This document shows, piece by piece, positions 33,749 to 42,243 of a stretch of DNA of 64,000 nucleotides. Origin of the DNA: Myroides sp. NP-2 (GTDB taxonomy: Bacteria > Bacteroidota > Bacteroidia > Flavobacteriales > Flavobacteriaceae). The stretch spans positions 62,001 through 126,000 of the forward strand of contig NZ_JACHTD010000010.1 in assembly GCF_014145665.1 (NCBI RefSeq), written 5' to 3'. The position numbers and the translations under genes are program-made. The notes under the pieces were generated by a model, which worked only from the letters and a program-made list of their open reading frames with translations, ran no database searches and was not told where the DNA came from. Each line of letters opens with the position of its first letter. Positions within the stretch are counted from its first letter, which is position 1.

Positions 33749-35176
33749 ATGAAGATAGAACAAATTTATACTGGATGTTTAGCACAAGGTGCTTACTATA
33801 TAGAAAGCAAGGGTGAAGTTGCGATTATCGACCCGTTGAGAGAAGTACAGCAATATGTAGACAAAGCAAACAAAGCTGGTGCGTCTATCAAATACATTTT
33901 CGAAACGCATTTCCATGCTGATTTCGTGAGTGGGCACGTTACTTTAGCAGAAAAAACAGGTGCACCAATTGTATATGGTCCCAATGCTAATCCAACGTTT
34001 AAAGCGCATATTGCTACAGATGGAGAAGTATTTCACTTAGGAGATATCACCATTACAGCACTACACACGCCTGGTCACACCATGGAAAGTACAACCTATT
34101 TATTAAAAGATGAACAGGGCAAAGACCATGCAATTTTCACAGGAGACACCTTGTTTTTAGGGGATGTAGGGCGTCCGGATCTCGCGCAAAAAGCGGCTAA
34201 CCTAACGCAAGAACAACTCGCAGCGACTTTATACCACAGCTTACGCGATAAAATCATGCCATTAGCTGATGACGTTATTGTTTATCCAGCGCATGGCGCA
34301 GGCTCAGCCTGCGGAAAGAACCTAAGTAAGGAAACTGTAGGGACTTTAGGCGACCAAAAACAAACAAACTATGCCTTGCGCGTCGATATGACCGAAGCAG
34401 AATTTGTACAAGAAGTAACTGACGGACTATTACCTCCGCCTGCATATTTTCCCCTCAACGTAAAGTTAAACAAAGAAGGATATGCCAATGTGGAGACTAT
34501 TATTGACAACAATCGCGCATTATCACCTAGTGAATTTGAAACAGTTGCTGAAGAGTCTGGCGCATTGCTCCTCGACGTAAGAGCAGCTGCAGATTTTGCT
34601 CAAGGACATATTCCTGGGGCCATTTTCATTGGACTCGACGGACAATTCGCTCCGTGGGTGGGTGCTTTAATCACAGATATCAAACAACCGATATTGATTA
34701 TTGCGCCGGAAGGACGTGAACAAGAGTGTATCATTCGTTTATCACGCGTGGGTTACGACAATTCATTGGGCTATTTAGCTGGTGGTTTTGACGCTTGGAA
34801 AAACGCGGGTAAAGAATACGATACCGTACAACAGATCACAGCTACAGAACTGGAAACAGCAATCAACACAGGAGATATCTCTATTTTTGATGTTCGCAAA
34901 CCAGGTGAATTTAACGCTGCACATATCGACTACAAAAACCTCAATCACACCCCTTTGGATTTCTTAAACGATCATTTGGCTGAATTTCCAACTACAGGAA
35001 GTTTCTATATTCACTGTGCTGGTGGATACCGCTCGTTGATCGCTGCTTCTATACTAAAAGCTCGAGGATACCACAACATGATTGATGTAATCGGCGGATT
35101 TGGCGCAATCAAAAATACGGGAATTGCCTTGGCAGACAATAGCTGTACGTCTACTTGTTCGTCTAACGTAAAGTAA
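33749..35176 (+). CDS. Persulfide dioxygenase-rhodanese fusion (CstB-like)
   Basis: A 475-residue protein. Residues 1-240 are an ETHE1-type metallo-beta-lactamase fold (THFHADF 53-59, HTPGH 106-110, FTGDTLF 130-136, YPAHGAGSACGK 179-190) that oxidises persulfide to sulfite with a mononuclear iron. Residues 265-360 are a rhodanese-like domain without its cysteine (IIAPEGRE). Residues 365-460 are an active rhodanese with C423 (IHCAGGYRS). The order dioxygenase, pseudo-rhodanese, rhodanese is that of Staphylococcus CstB. It detoxifies sulfide-derived persulfides. Confidence 0.92.
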   Translation: MKIEQIYTGCLAQGAYYIESKGEVAIIDPLREVQQYVDKANKAGASIKYIFETHFHADFVSGHVTLAEKTGAPIVYGPNANPTFKAHIATDGEVFHLGDITITALHTPGHTMESTTYLLKDEQGKDHAIFTGDTLFLGDVGRPDLAQKAANLTQEQLAATLYHSLRDKIMPLADDVIVYPAHGAGSACGKNLSKETVGTLGDQKQTNYALRVDMTEAEFVQEVTDGLLPPPAYFPLNVKLNKEGYANVETIIDNNRALSPSEFETVAEESGALLLDVRAAADFAQGHIPGAIFIGLDGQFAPWVGALITDIKQPILIIAPEGREQECIIRLSRVGYDNSLGYLAGGFDAWKNAGKEYDTVQQITATELETAINTGDISIFDVRKPGEFNAAHIDYKNLNHTPLDFLNDHLAEFPTTGSFYIHCAGGYRSLIAASILKARGYHNMIDVIGGFGAIKNTGIALADNSCTSTCSSNVK

Positions 35177-35181
35177 TAACT

Positions 35182-35499
35182 ATGACAAAATTTGAAGCGT
35201 TAATCCAATCCGATCAATTTGTACTAGTCGATTTTTTTGCAACCTGGTGTGGTCCATGTCAGATGCAAGCTCCCGTACTCGAAGAAGTAAAGGCCTTGTT
35301 GAAAGATGAGATTACCATCATCAAAATTGACGTGGATAAAAATCAGGCGCTTACCGCTCAATACAGCACCCAATACAACATGAGAGGTGTTCCTACCCTC
35401 ATGCTGTTTCGAGCAGGTAAACTCTTGTGGAAACAATCCGGATATACGGATAAACAAACGCTATTACATCAGTTTAACCAATTTAAAAACAAGTATTAG
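35182..35499 (+). CDS. Thioredoxin
   Basis: A 105-residue cytoplasmic thioredoxin with the active site WCGPC (C23, C26) in VLVDFFATWCGPCQ, the cis-proline loop GVPTL and no signal peptide. It is 5 nt behind the CstB-like gene. A role in reducing the rhodanese or dioxygenase persulfides is the obvious inference. Confidence 0.93.
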   Translation: MTKFEALIQSDQFVLVDFFATWCGPCQMQAPVLEEVKALLKDEITIIKIDVDKNQALTAQYSTQYNMRGVPTLMLFRAGKLLWKQSGYTDKQTLLHQFNQFKNKY

Positions 35500-35536
35500 A
35501 AGCCTTATTCCCTTGTTTTTCTGAATAAATCAACTC

Positions 35537-35570
35537 AAGCACTTAGGTCTAGATCTAAGTGCTTTTTTTT
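35537..35570 (+). terminator. Terminator of the sulfur locus
   Basis: A 10-bp stem AAGCACTTAG/CTAAGTGCTT around a TCTAGA core, followed by eight T. Confidence 0.9.
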
Positions 35571-35708
35571 GCTTTTGTCTTGCCGTTAAACTTAATTATT
35601 TGTTAATGAGTAACATATTCCCTAAACTTGCGTCTTATTCTTCTAGGGTTCATTCTCAAAAAGCACAAGCTGAATGAATTCTAACCAATCTATTTAAAAC
35701 CATCAAAA

Positions 35709-38444
35709 ATGAAAAGATTATTTTACACTCTTGTCTTTGTAAGTGCTATTGGTTTTTCCAATTTTGTAGCTGCACAACAAGCAAGTAAAGCGAGTTATGT
35801 TACTCAAGTTGAAGATATTAAGGAATACAAGCTAAGCAATGGCCTTCAAGTTTTACTCATTCCCGACGCTTCACAAAACAATTTAGTTGTTAACATTGTT
35901 TATAAAGTAGGGTCAAAACACGAGGGTTATGGCGAAAAAGGAATGGCTCACTTATTAGAGCACATGCTTTTTAAGAGCACAAAAAACTTGGGAGACATCA
36001 AGAAGATGCTTTCGGATAAAGGAGGATCAGCCAACGGTACGACCTATTACGACCGTACGAACTACTATGAGATATTTCCTTCTACAGATGAAAACTTATC
36101 TTGGGCCATAGAAATGGAAGCGGATCGCATGATCAATGCAACCCTACTACAAGAAGATTTAGACAAAGAATTTTCTGTGGTGCGCAATGAGTTTGAAATT
36201 GGAGAAAACAGCCCAACAGGCGTATTAATGGAGCGCACAGCCAATACGGCCTACCTATGGCACAACTACGGATTAAGCACTATCGGATCGAAAGAAGATA
36301 TTGAACGCGTTAAAACACCTCAATTGAGAAGGTTTTACGAAAAATACTACCAACCCGATAATGCGGTTCTAGTAATCGCAGGTAAATTTGACGAAGCGAA
36401 AGCCATCGGATATATTGAGCAATACTTCTCTGTTATTCCTAAGCCTACACGCGTATTGGACGAGATCCTAACTGTTGAACCTGCACAAGATGGTGAAAAA
36501 TACATTGAAGTAAAACGCAATGGCGATAGTAAACACATCCAAATGTTGTACCACACAGCTTCTTATGCAGATAAGGACTACGCGGCATTGGCAGCATTAG
36601 AGCTCATTCTAAACAATGATCCATCGGGATATTTACACCAAGCCTTAGTGGAAACACAAAAAGTTTCATCGTTATGGGCATATAGTCCTACAGTAAGAGA
36701 CGCGAGTTTTATGCTATTCAACTTCGACGTTCCCAATGATAAAGATCAAATGAACACATTAGCCGAAATTAAGGCTGAAATGGCAAAAATTGGCGATATT
36801 ACCTATACACAGGAAGATATTGATCGCGCAAAGACCAATCTTTTAAAAGGTATCGAAGCCTTGCACAACAATACCATCTACACCGCTATCAACTTAACGG
36901 AAATCATCGGTTCTGGCGATTATCGCTTGGGATATTTGTACCGCGACAATATTGAAAACCTAACAGTAGAAGATATCAAACGCGTGGCCAAAAAATACTT
37001 TACAGACAACAACAGAACTGTAGGTTTATTCATCCCAACAAAAGATGAAGTACGCGTAAAACCAACCGAATTCTTGAATACGGATATCGACGCTTTAGTC
37101 AAAGACTACAAAGGAAAGGAAACAGCGCATGACATTCGAGACTTTGCTCCTACTATTGCCAATTTACAACAAAACTACACCTCAGGTCAATTGAGTAATG
37201 GAATGAAATTTGGTAGTATTGACAAGGATTTAAAAGGGGAAAAAGTTAGTATATCGATTCAAATTCCCGTAGGAAATCAAAAGGACCTTCACAACAAGCA
37301 ATACATCGGATCATTTACAGCATCCATGTTAACTTCGGGAACTAAGACCTTGTCTAAACAGGAAATTAAAGATCAGTTAGACCAATTGAAATCGAGTATA
37401 GCTATCAATTTCAGTGGTCAAAACATTATGATTTCTGTTTCTTCCTACCGCAATACCATCAAAGAAACGATGGATATTCTAGAAGATGTACTGAAAAACC
37501 CGGTATTCCCAGCAAGTGAATTGACCAAGTTAAAATTAGAATACACCACATATTTGGAAGGAAACTTAAATGACCCTCAGGCGGTTGCCTTCAAAAAAAT
37601 AGCACAAGCTACCTCAAATGAAGAGAAGGGAAGTATTTTCTATTCAGGTAGTATACAAGAAGATATTGATGGATTCAAGGCGGTTACCATCGAAGAAATT
37701 AAAGAGTTCTACACAAAATTCTTTGGCGCAAACAACGGTGTTGCTACGGTACTGGGTATGTCTGATCAAGCACAAACCAAAGAGATGCTAGAGCGCGTAT
37801 TAGGAAACTGGAACAACCAAGTGAAATTTGAAAGAGCTTATCCTAAATTCTTTACAACCAAACAAAGTAAGGATATTATTCAGACAGCAGACAAAGAAAA
37901 TGCCGCTGCTGTTGGAAAGTTAAACTTTGAAATGAACAAATCTAACCCCGATTTTGCAGCCTTAACTTTTGCTAATGAAGTTATGGGAGGTGGCTTTATG
38001 ACCGCTCGTATTCCACAAAGATTACGCGAAAAAGAAGGCATTAGCTACGGAGCTGGTACTTATCTATCCGTTCCTACTGATGTGAATAACAACAATTCAT
38101 CGTGGATGATTTACGCTTTCTTGAATCCGACCAAACGCACAGAAGTAGAAACAGCCATCAACGATGAGTTCGCTAAATTAGTTGCCAATGGAATTACCGA
38201 AGAAGAGCTACAAACAAACAAAAAGAGCTGGAAAAACGCAAGACAAACGAATTTAGGTAATGATGGTTATTTAATGTCTCTATCTAATACTTACTTGATG
38301 TACAACACTCCTTTCAGCGAGTTTGACAAGCTAAATGACGATATTGACAAGCTAACCGTAAAACAAGTGAATGCTGCAATTAAGAAATACTTGCAACCTT
38401 CAAAGTTCACAACCATTTATGTGGGTGATTTTACGAAGAAATAA
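35709..38444 (+). CDS. Periplasmic M16-family zinc protease (two M16 domains)
   Basis: A 911-residue protein with a signal peptide (about 1-22). The first M16 domain carries the inverted zinc motif HLLEH (H81, E84, H85) and a downstream glutamate in EFEIGEN. The second half (about 480-911) has the inactive M16 fold of pitrilysin-type enzymes, with the R/Y-type signature ISYGAGTYLS. Such dimers or fused pairs degrade short peptides in the periplasm. Monocistronic, with a terminator right after it. Confidence 0.92.
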   Translation: MKRLFYTLVFVSAIGFSNFVAAQQASKASYVTQVEDIKEYKLSNGLQVLLIPDASQNNLVVNIVYKVGSKHEGYGEKGMAHLLEHMLFKSTKNLGDIKKMLSDKGGSANGTTYYDRTNYYEIFPSTDENLSWAIEMEADRMINATLLQEDLDKEFSVVRNEFEIGENSPTGVLMERTANTAYLWHNYGLSTIGSKEDIERVKTPQLRRFYEKYYQPDNAVLVIAGKFDEAKAIGYIEQYFSVIPKPTRVLDEILTVEPAQDGEKYIEVKRNGDSKHIQMLYHTASYADKDYAALAALELILNNDPSGYLHQALVETQKVSSLWAYSPTVRDASFMLFNFDVPNDKDQMNTLAEIKAEMAKIGDITYTQEDIDRAKTNLLKGIEALHNNTIYTAINLTEIIGSGDYRLGYLYRDNIENLTVEDIKRVAKKYFTDNNRTVGLFIPTKDEVRVKPTEFLNTDIDALVKDYKGKETAHDIRDFAPTIANLQQNYTSGQLSNGMKFGSIDKDLKGEKVSISIQIPVGNQKDLHNKQYIGSFTASMLTSGTKTLSKQEIKDQLDQLKSSIAINFSGQNIMISVSSYRNTIKETMDILEDVLKNPVFPASELTKLKLEYTTYLEGNLNDPQAVAFKKIAQATSNEEKGSIFYSGSIQEDIDGFKAVTIEEIKEFYTKFFGANNGVATVLGMSDQAQTKEMLERVLGNWNNQVKFERAYPKFFTTKQSKDIIQTADKENAAAVGKLNFEMNKSNPDFAALTFANEVMGGGFMTARIPQRLREKEGISYGAGTYLSVPTDVNNNNSSWMIYAFLNPTKRTEVETAINDEFAKLVANGITEEELQTNKKSWKNARQTNLGNDGYLMSLSNTYLMYNTPFSEFDKLNDDIDKLTVKQVNAAIKKYLQPSKFTTIYVGDFTKK

Positions 38445-38485
38445 ATCCATAAAAAAGAAGCTGTCTAATAAGCGTTTCAAGATAG

Positions 38486-38517
38486 AACCTCATCTAATTT
38501 TTAGGTGAGGTTTTTTT
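38486..38517 (+). terminator. Terminator of the M16 protease gene
   Basis: A 12-bp stem AACCTCATCTAA/TTAGGTGAGGTT (one G-U pair, loop TTT) followed by a T-run. Confidence 0.9.
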
Positions 38518-38823
38518 GTGAATATTCCCTTGATTGTCGCTGTTTGTGTTACGATGAAATCAGATGTTTTGCTCAACAGGCAACCCCTTGTTATGGCCCT
38601 ATTTCGTGCTATTCTATTTTTTCAAATTCAAAAAAACCTACAATACCACCTTCCATACTCTTCCACTTTTTGGAAAAAAAAGAGTTCATTTCCATTATTT
38701 TCCGAAAAAAAAATAACCAACTAAATTTCAGTATTTTGAAATGAACGAGATAAGTACTTGTAAAGGGTTTGTAAGGGGAAAGTTAATACTTACAAGGGTT
38801 TTAGGCCCTTTTACCAATGTTTT

Positions 38824-38897
38824 CCCTTACAAACCCCTTACAAACCCCTTACAAACCCCTTACAAACCCCTTACTAACCCCTTATTAACCCTTAACC
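38824..38897. repeat. 11-bp tandem repeat, unit CCCCTTACAAA
   Basis: About 6.5 head-to-tail copies of CCCCTTACAAA; the last two drift to CCCCTTACTAA and CCCCTTATTAA. A single inverted copy TTTGTAAGGGG lies at 38768-38778, so the two can form a cruciform. It is non-coding and of unknown role. Confidence 0.85.
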
Positions 38898-38956
38898 ATC
38901 TACTTATACCCTCAGACGTTACCCATTCGTCAATCAACGTTTGTTGCAGCAAGAAA

Positions 38957-39148
38957 TCATTGGAGTGGGTGGTACTGGAAGCGAATAAGAATATTACTGA
39001 TCGATTTCCACACAAGAACTTCCCCTTCTGCAATATTGACGCGTTCTAATGCATCAATTGGTTGTACAGCTGGTTTTTGGTCAGTGTCTTTACATACATA
39101 TAAAGCGAATAGAGCTAAAATAAGGATTACTTTTATCGCAGTTTTTAT
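38957..39148 (-). pseudogene. Possible remnant of a small membrane protein gene
   Basis: Read on the minus strand an open frame of 63 codons gives a hydrophobic segment (KVILILALFALYVCK) followed by a polar part with VQPIDALERVNIAEGEVLVW. The start position has ATA (ATA AAA ACT) where ATG would be expected, and no other start is in frame. It may be a small anchored protein that lost its start, or an ORF by chance. No homologue recognised. Confidence 0.25.
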
Positions 39149-39170
39149 CGATGGCTCACTTATTTTTCAC

Positions 39171-39205
39171 AAAAAAAAAGACTATCCCAAGAGGAGATAG
39201 TCTTT
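39171..39205 (-). terminator. Terminator of lepA
   Basis: A 10-bp stem AAAGACTATC/GATAGTCTTT followed on the minus strand by nine T. Confidence 0.9.
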
Positions 39206-39225
39206 ATATCGAACGAATAATCGTT

Positions 39226-41022
39226 TTAATCATTTAATTTTAATACAGCCATAAAAGCCTCTTGTGGAATTTCAACGTTACCTACTTGGCGCATACGTTT
39301 CTTTCCTGCTTTTTGTTTTTCTAGTAATTTACGCTTACGAGAAATATCCCCCCCATAACATTTTGCTGTAACGTCTTTACGCAATGCTTTTACAGTTTCA
39401 CGAGCAATTACTTTTACTCCAATTGCTGCCTGAATTGGAATGTCGAATTGTTGACGTGGGATCAATTCTTTCAATTTCTCACACATTTTCTTTCCAATGT
39501 GATAGGCGTTATCCGCGTGCATTAAAGCAGATAGAGCATCGACTACGTTGGCATTCAACATGACATCTACTTTCACTAAGTTTGACGTACGCATACCGAT
39601 AGGTGAGTAGTCAAAAGAAGCATATCCTTTAGAAACTGTTTTTAAGCGATCGTAAAAATCGAATACAATCTCCGCTAAAGGCATATCAAACATCAACTCA
39701 ACACGGTCTTCTGTCAAATACGTTTGGTTGGTGATGATTCCGCGCTTTTCGATACACAAGCTCATTACAGGTCCAACGAAATCGGCTTTAGTAATGATTG
39801 TTGCTTTGATATAGGGTTCTTCTACGCGTTCTAATTTTGAAGGTTCAGGCAAGTCAGAAGGGTTGTTTACCACGATTGGCGTTTCTGGGTTTTTCTTGGT
39901 GTACGCCAAATACGACACGTTGGGAACCGTTGTAATAACCGTCATGTTGAACTCTCTTTCAAGGCGCTCCTGAATAATCTCCATATGTAGCATTCCCAAG
40001 AATCCACAACGGAAACCAAATCCTAGAGCAGCTGAACTCTCTGCCGCAAAAACCAAAGAAGCATCATTCAATTGCAATTTCTCCATCGAGTTACGCAATT
40101 CTTCGTAATCTTCAGTATCTACAGGATAAATACCCGCGAATACCATCGGTTTTACGTTTTCGAATCCTTCAATCATATTTTGAGTCGGTATCTTCGCATC
40201 TGTAATGGTATCTCCAACCTTTACTTCTTTTGCTTCCTTAATACCCGAAATCAAATACCCTACGTCTCCACTAGAGATCACTTGTTTGGGAACTTGATTT
40301 AATTTTAAAGTACCAATCTCATCGGCAAAGTACTCTTTGCCTGTCGCCATAAATTTGATCTTCTGACCCTTTGTAATTTTTCCATTGATAACACGGAAAA
40401 TTACTTCGATTCCACGAAATGGATTGTACACTGAGTCAAAAATAAGCGCTTGTAATGGCTCCTCAACATCACCTTTTGGAGCAGGAACTCTCTCGATGAT
40501 GGCTGATAATATTTCTTCTACTCCTAAACCTGTTTTACCAGAGGCAGGAATAATTTCTTCGTAATCACAACCCAATAGGTTGACAATGTCGTCACTTACT
40601 TCTTCAGGATTAGCACTTGGCAAATCAATCTTATTTAAAACAGGAATAATGGTCAAATCATTCTCTAAAGCTAAATACAAGTTTGAAATAGTTTGCGCTT
40701 GAATACTCTGAGCAGCATCTACAATTAATAACGCACCTTCACAAGCCGCAATAGATCTAGAAACTTCGTAAGAGAAATCTACGTGTCCTGGTGTGTCAAT
40801 TAAGTTTAATATATATTTTTCACCTTTGTATTCATACTCCATTTGGATCGCATGAGATTTAATTGTAATCCCGCGCTCACGCTCCAAATCCATACTATCC
40901 AAAAGTTGATTTTGTTGCTCACGTGCACTTACCGTTTGTGTAGCATCTAACAAACGATCTGCTAACGTACTCTTTCCATGGTCAATGTGAGCAATAATAC
41001 AAAAGTTTCTAATGTTCTTCAT
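39226..41022 (-). CDS. lepA: Elongation factor 4 (LepA)
   Basis: A 598-residue translational GTPase that remodels ribosomes. G1 is AHIDHGKST (residues 10-18), G2 ERGITIKS, G3 DTPGHVDF, G4 NKIDL and G5 SGKT. The C-terminal LepA-specific domain has [21 protein letters not shown] (two parts of the signature, about residues 550-570). The ATG at 41022 gives the conserved [14 protein letters not shown] start; the ATG at 41037 is five codons longer. The leader is about 120 nt from a TATATTTG box at 41152-41159. Confidence 0.97.
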   Translation of the reverse strand: MKNIRNFCIIAHIDHGKSTLADRLLDATQTVSAREQQNQLLDSMDLERERGITIKSHAIQMEYEYKGEKYILNLIDTPGHVDFSYEVSRSIAACEGALLIVDAAQSIQAQTISNLYLALENDLTIIPVLNKIDLPSANPEEVSDDIVNLLGCDYEEIIPASGKTGLGVEEILSAIIERVPAPKGDVEEPLQALIFDSVYNPFRGIEVIFRVINGKITKGQKIKFMATGKEYFADEIGTLKLNQVPKQVISSGDVGYLISGIKEAKEVKVGDTITDAKIPTQNMIEGFENVKPMVFAGIYPVDTEDYEELRNSMEKLQLNDASLVFAAESSAALGFGFRCGFLGMLHMEIIQERLEREFNMTVITTVPNVSYLAYTKKNPETPIVVNNPSDLPEPSKLERVEEPYIKATIITKADFVGPVMSLCIEKRGIITNQTYLTEDRVELMFDMPLAEIVFDFYDRLKTVSKGYASFDYSPIGMRTSNLVKVDVMLNANVVDALSALMHADNAYHIGKKMCEKLKELIPRQQFDIPIQAAIGVKVIARETVKALRKDVTAKCYGGDISRKRKLLEKQKAGKKRMRQVGNVEIPQEAFMAVLKLND

Positions 41023-41057
41023 CTTGGTTATATCCATTATTATAAGATCAGTAAAGT

Positions 41058-41085
41058 AAAAAAGTCAGAAGAAATAGGACTTCTT
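41058..41085 (-). promoter_or_regulatory. Terminator-like hairpin in the lepA leader
   Basis: On the minus strand AAGAAGTC (41078-41085) can pair with GACTTTTTT (41058-41066; one G-U pair) over an 11-nt loop, leaving a U-rich end. It is 36 nt before the start codon. Weak; may be a chance fold. Confidence 0.3.
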
Positions 41086-41361
41086 ATCCCCGTGATCTAA
41101 GTTGTAAGACTTTCGTTTTATTTTAATTACAAACAATACGCCTATATTTTGCAAATATACTTTAAAGTTTGAATTTTTGGAGGAGATATTCACTTTTAAT
41201 CGCGAGAAAAAAAACGTTTTTATTTATACTTCACTGCCAAAGAGAGGAGGTGCCTCTGCTTTTGCAAATAAAAAGAACCTTCACCCCTCACAATATTCCC
41301 GCATGCTCATTCGTTTTCTCCGAAGATTTTCCGTATTTTAGTGTACAAAATTTACGCTGTC

Positions 41362-42243
41362 ATGAAAAAAATTATCCTTGTATTTGCTTTCACATTAAGC
41401 TCTTTAGTTGGATGTAGTCAGAAGAGTGATGTTATCCAAGATTACGCAACACTTCCCTCTTATTTAAAAGAGGTCTCTGGCATGTCATACGACGCCCATT
41501 CACATACGTTTTGGATGCTACAAGATAGCGGAAACAAAAATGAATTATATCAAATTGACTCCTTAGGTCAGGTGATACATACGCTCAAAATTGACAAGCA
41601 AAAAAATCGAGATTGGGAAGAGTTAACGGCTGATACAGATGGGAATCTATACATTGGCGACTTTGGAAACAACAAAAACAGTCGCCGCGATTTACAGATC
41701 ATCAAGATTGACAAAAACAACTTAACGGCTACAGAAACTGAACCAGCCTACGTTATTACTTTTGATTATCCAGAACAGAAAGAATTTCCTCCTAAAGCGA
41801 CAGAAATGCTTTATGATGCAGAAGCTTTTTTCTACTATGATGATCATTTTTACCTGTTCACCAAAAATAGAAGTAAAGCTTTTGATGGCACTTCTTTGGT
41901 CTATAAAATCCCCAATGTAGCGGGACATCACCAAGCCGAATACGTACAGACCTTTAGAGGGTGTAACGTATACAAACACTGCGCTATAACTGGAGCCGCA
42001 ATTAGCCCAGATCAAAAGACCTTTGTCTTGCTCTCTCACACGAAACTATGGATTGTAGACAACTTCAATCCCAATGCCATTTTAGATGGGCGAATCCAAG
42101 AACACAAGCTCTACCACGATACACAAAAAGAAGCTGTCACCTTTGGGGATGACAGCACTTTATATATTTCCGATGAAGTAAAAAAGAAATCTGGAGGTAA
42201 GATTTACAAGGTAAACTTGAATCAATTAAAACCCAAATCCTAA
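41362..42243 (+). CDS. Lipoprotein with SdiA-regulated/beta-propeller-like repeats
   Basis: A 293-residue lipoprotein (lipobox LVGC, Cys18). The mature part has repeated WMLQDSGNKNELYQID, WEELTADTDGNLYIGDFGNN and ITGAAISPDQKTFVLLSH units, the look of a beta-propeller or SdiA-regulated-like domain. No catalytic motif is seen. The ATG at 41362 starts a normal signal peptide; a start 21 nt earlier is unnecessary. The last 18 nt overlap the 3' end of the convergent barrel-fusion gene. Confidence 0.72.
   Translation: MKKIILVFAFTLSSLVGCSQKSDVIQDYATLPSYLKEVSGMSYDAHSHTFWMLQDSGNKNELYQIDSLGQVIHTLKIDKQKNRDWEELTADTDGNLYIGDFGNNKNSRRDLQIIKIDKNNLTATETEPAYVITFDYPEQKEFPPKATEMLYDAEAFFYYDDHFYLFTKNRSKAFDGTSLVYKIPNVAGHHQAEYVQTFRGCNVYKHCAITGAAISPDQKTFVLLSHTKLWIVDNFNPNAILDGRIQEHKLYHDTQKEAVTFGDDSTLYISDEVKKKSGGKIYKVNLNQLKPKS

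Larger units (their letters stand above)
38518..39170. other. Gene-poor gap with tandem repeats and a decayed ORF
   Basis: About 650 nt without a supported gene. It holds an 11-bp tandem array, one inverted copy of the same unit, and on the minus strand an open frame without a start codon. Two plus-strand frames (38505-38744 and 38741-39049) are translations of low-complexity sequence and are rejected. Confidence 0.5.

Noticed and set aside
35601..35615. TGTTA-5 nt-TAACA palindrome before the M16 gene as a third Crp/Fnr site
   Set aside because: The half-site and the spacing differ from the TGTAAC-4 nt-GTTACA pair, and no -7 box lies at the required distance.
38505..39049. Two plus-strand open frames in the gap after the M16 gene
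   Set aside because: They translate a terminator region and the 11-bp repeat into low-complexity peptides (repeated YKPLTNPL), with no ribosome site and no recognisable domain.
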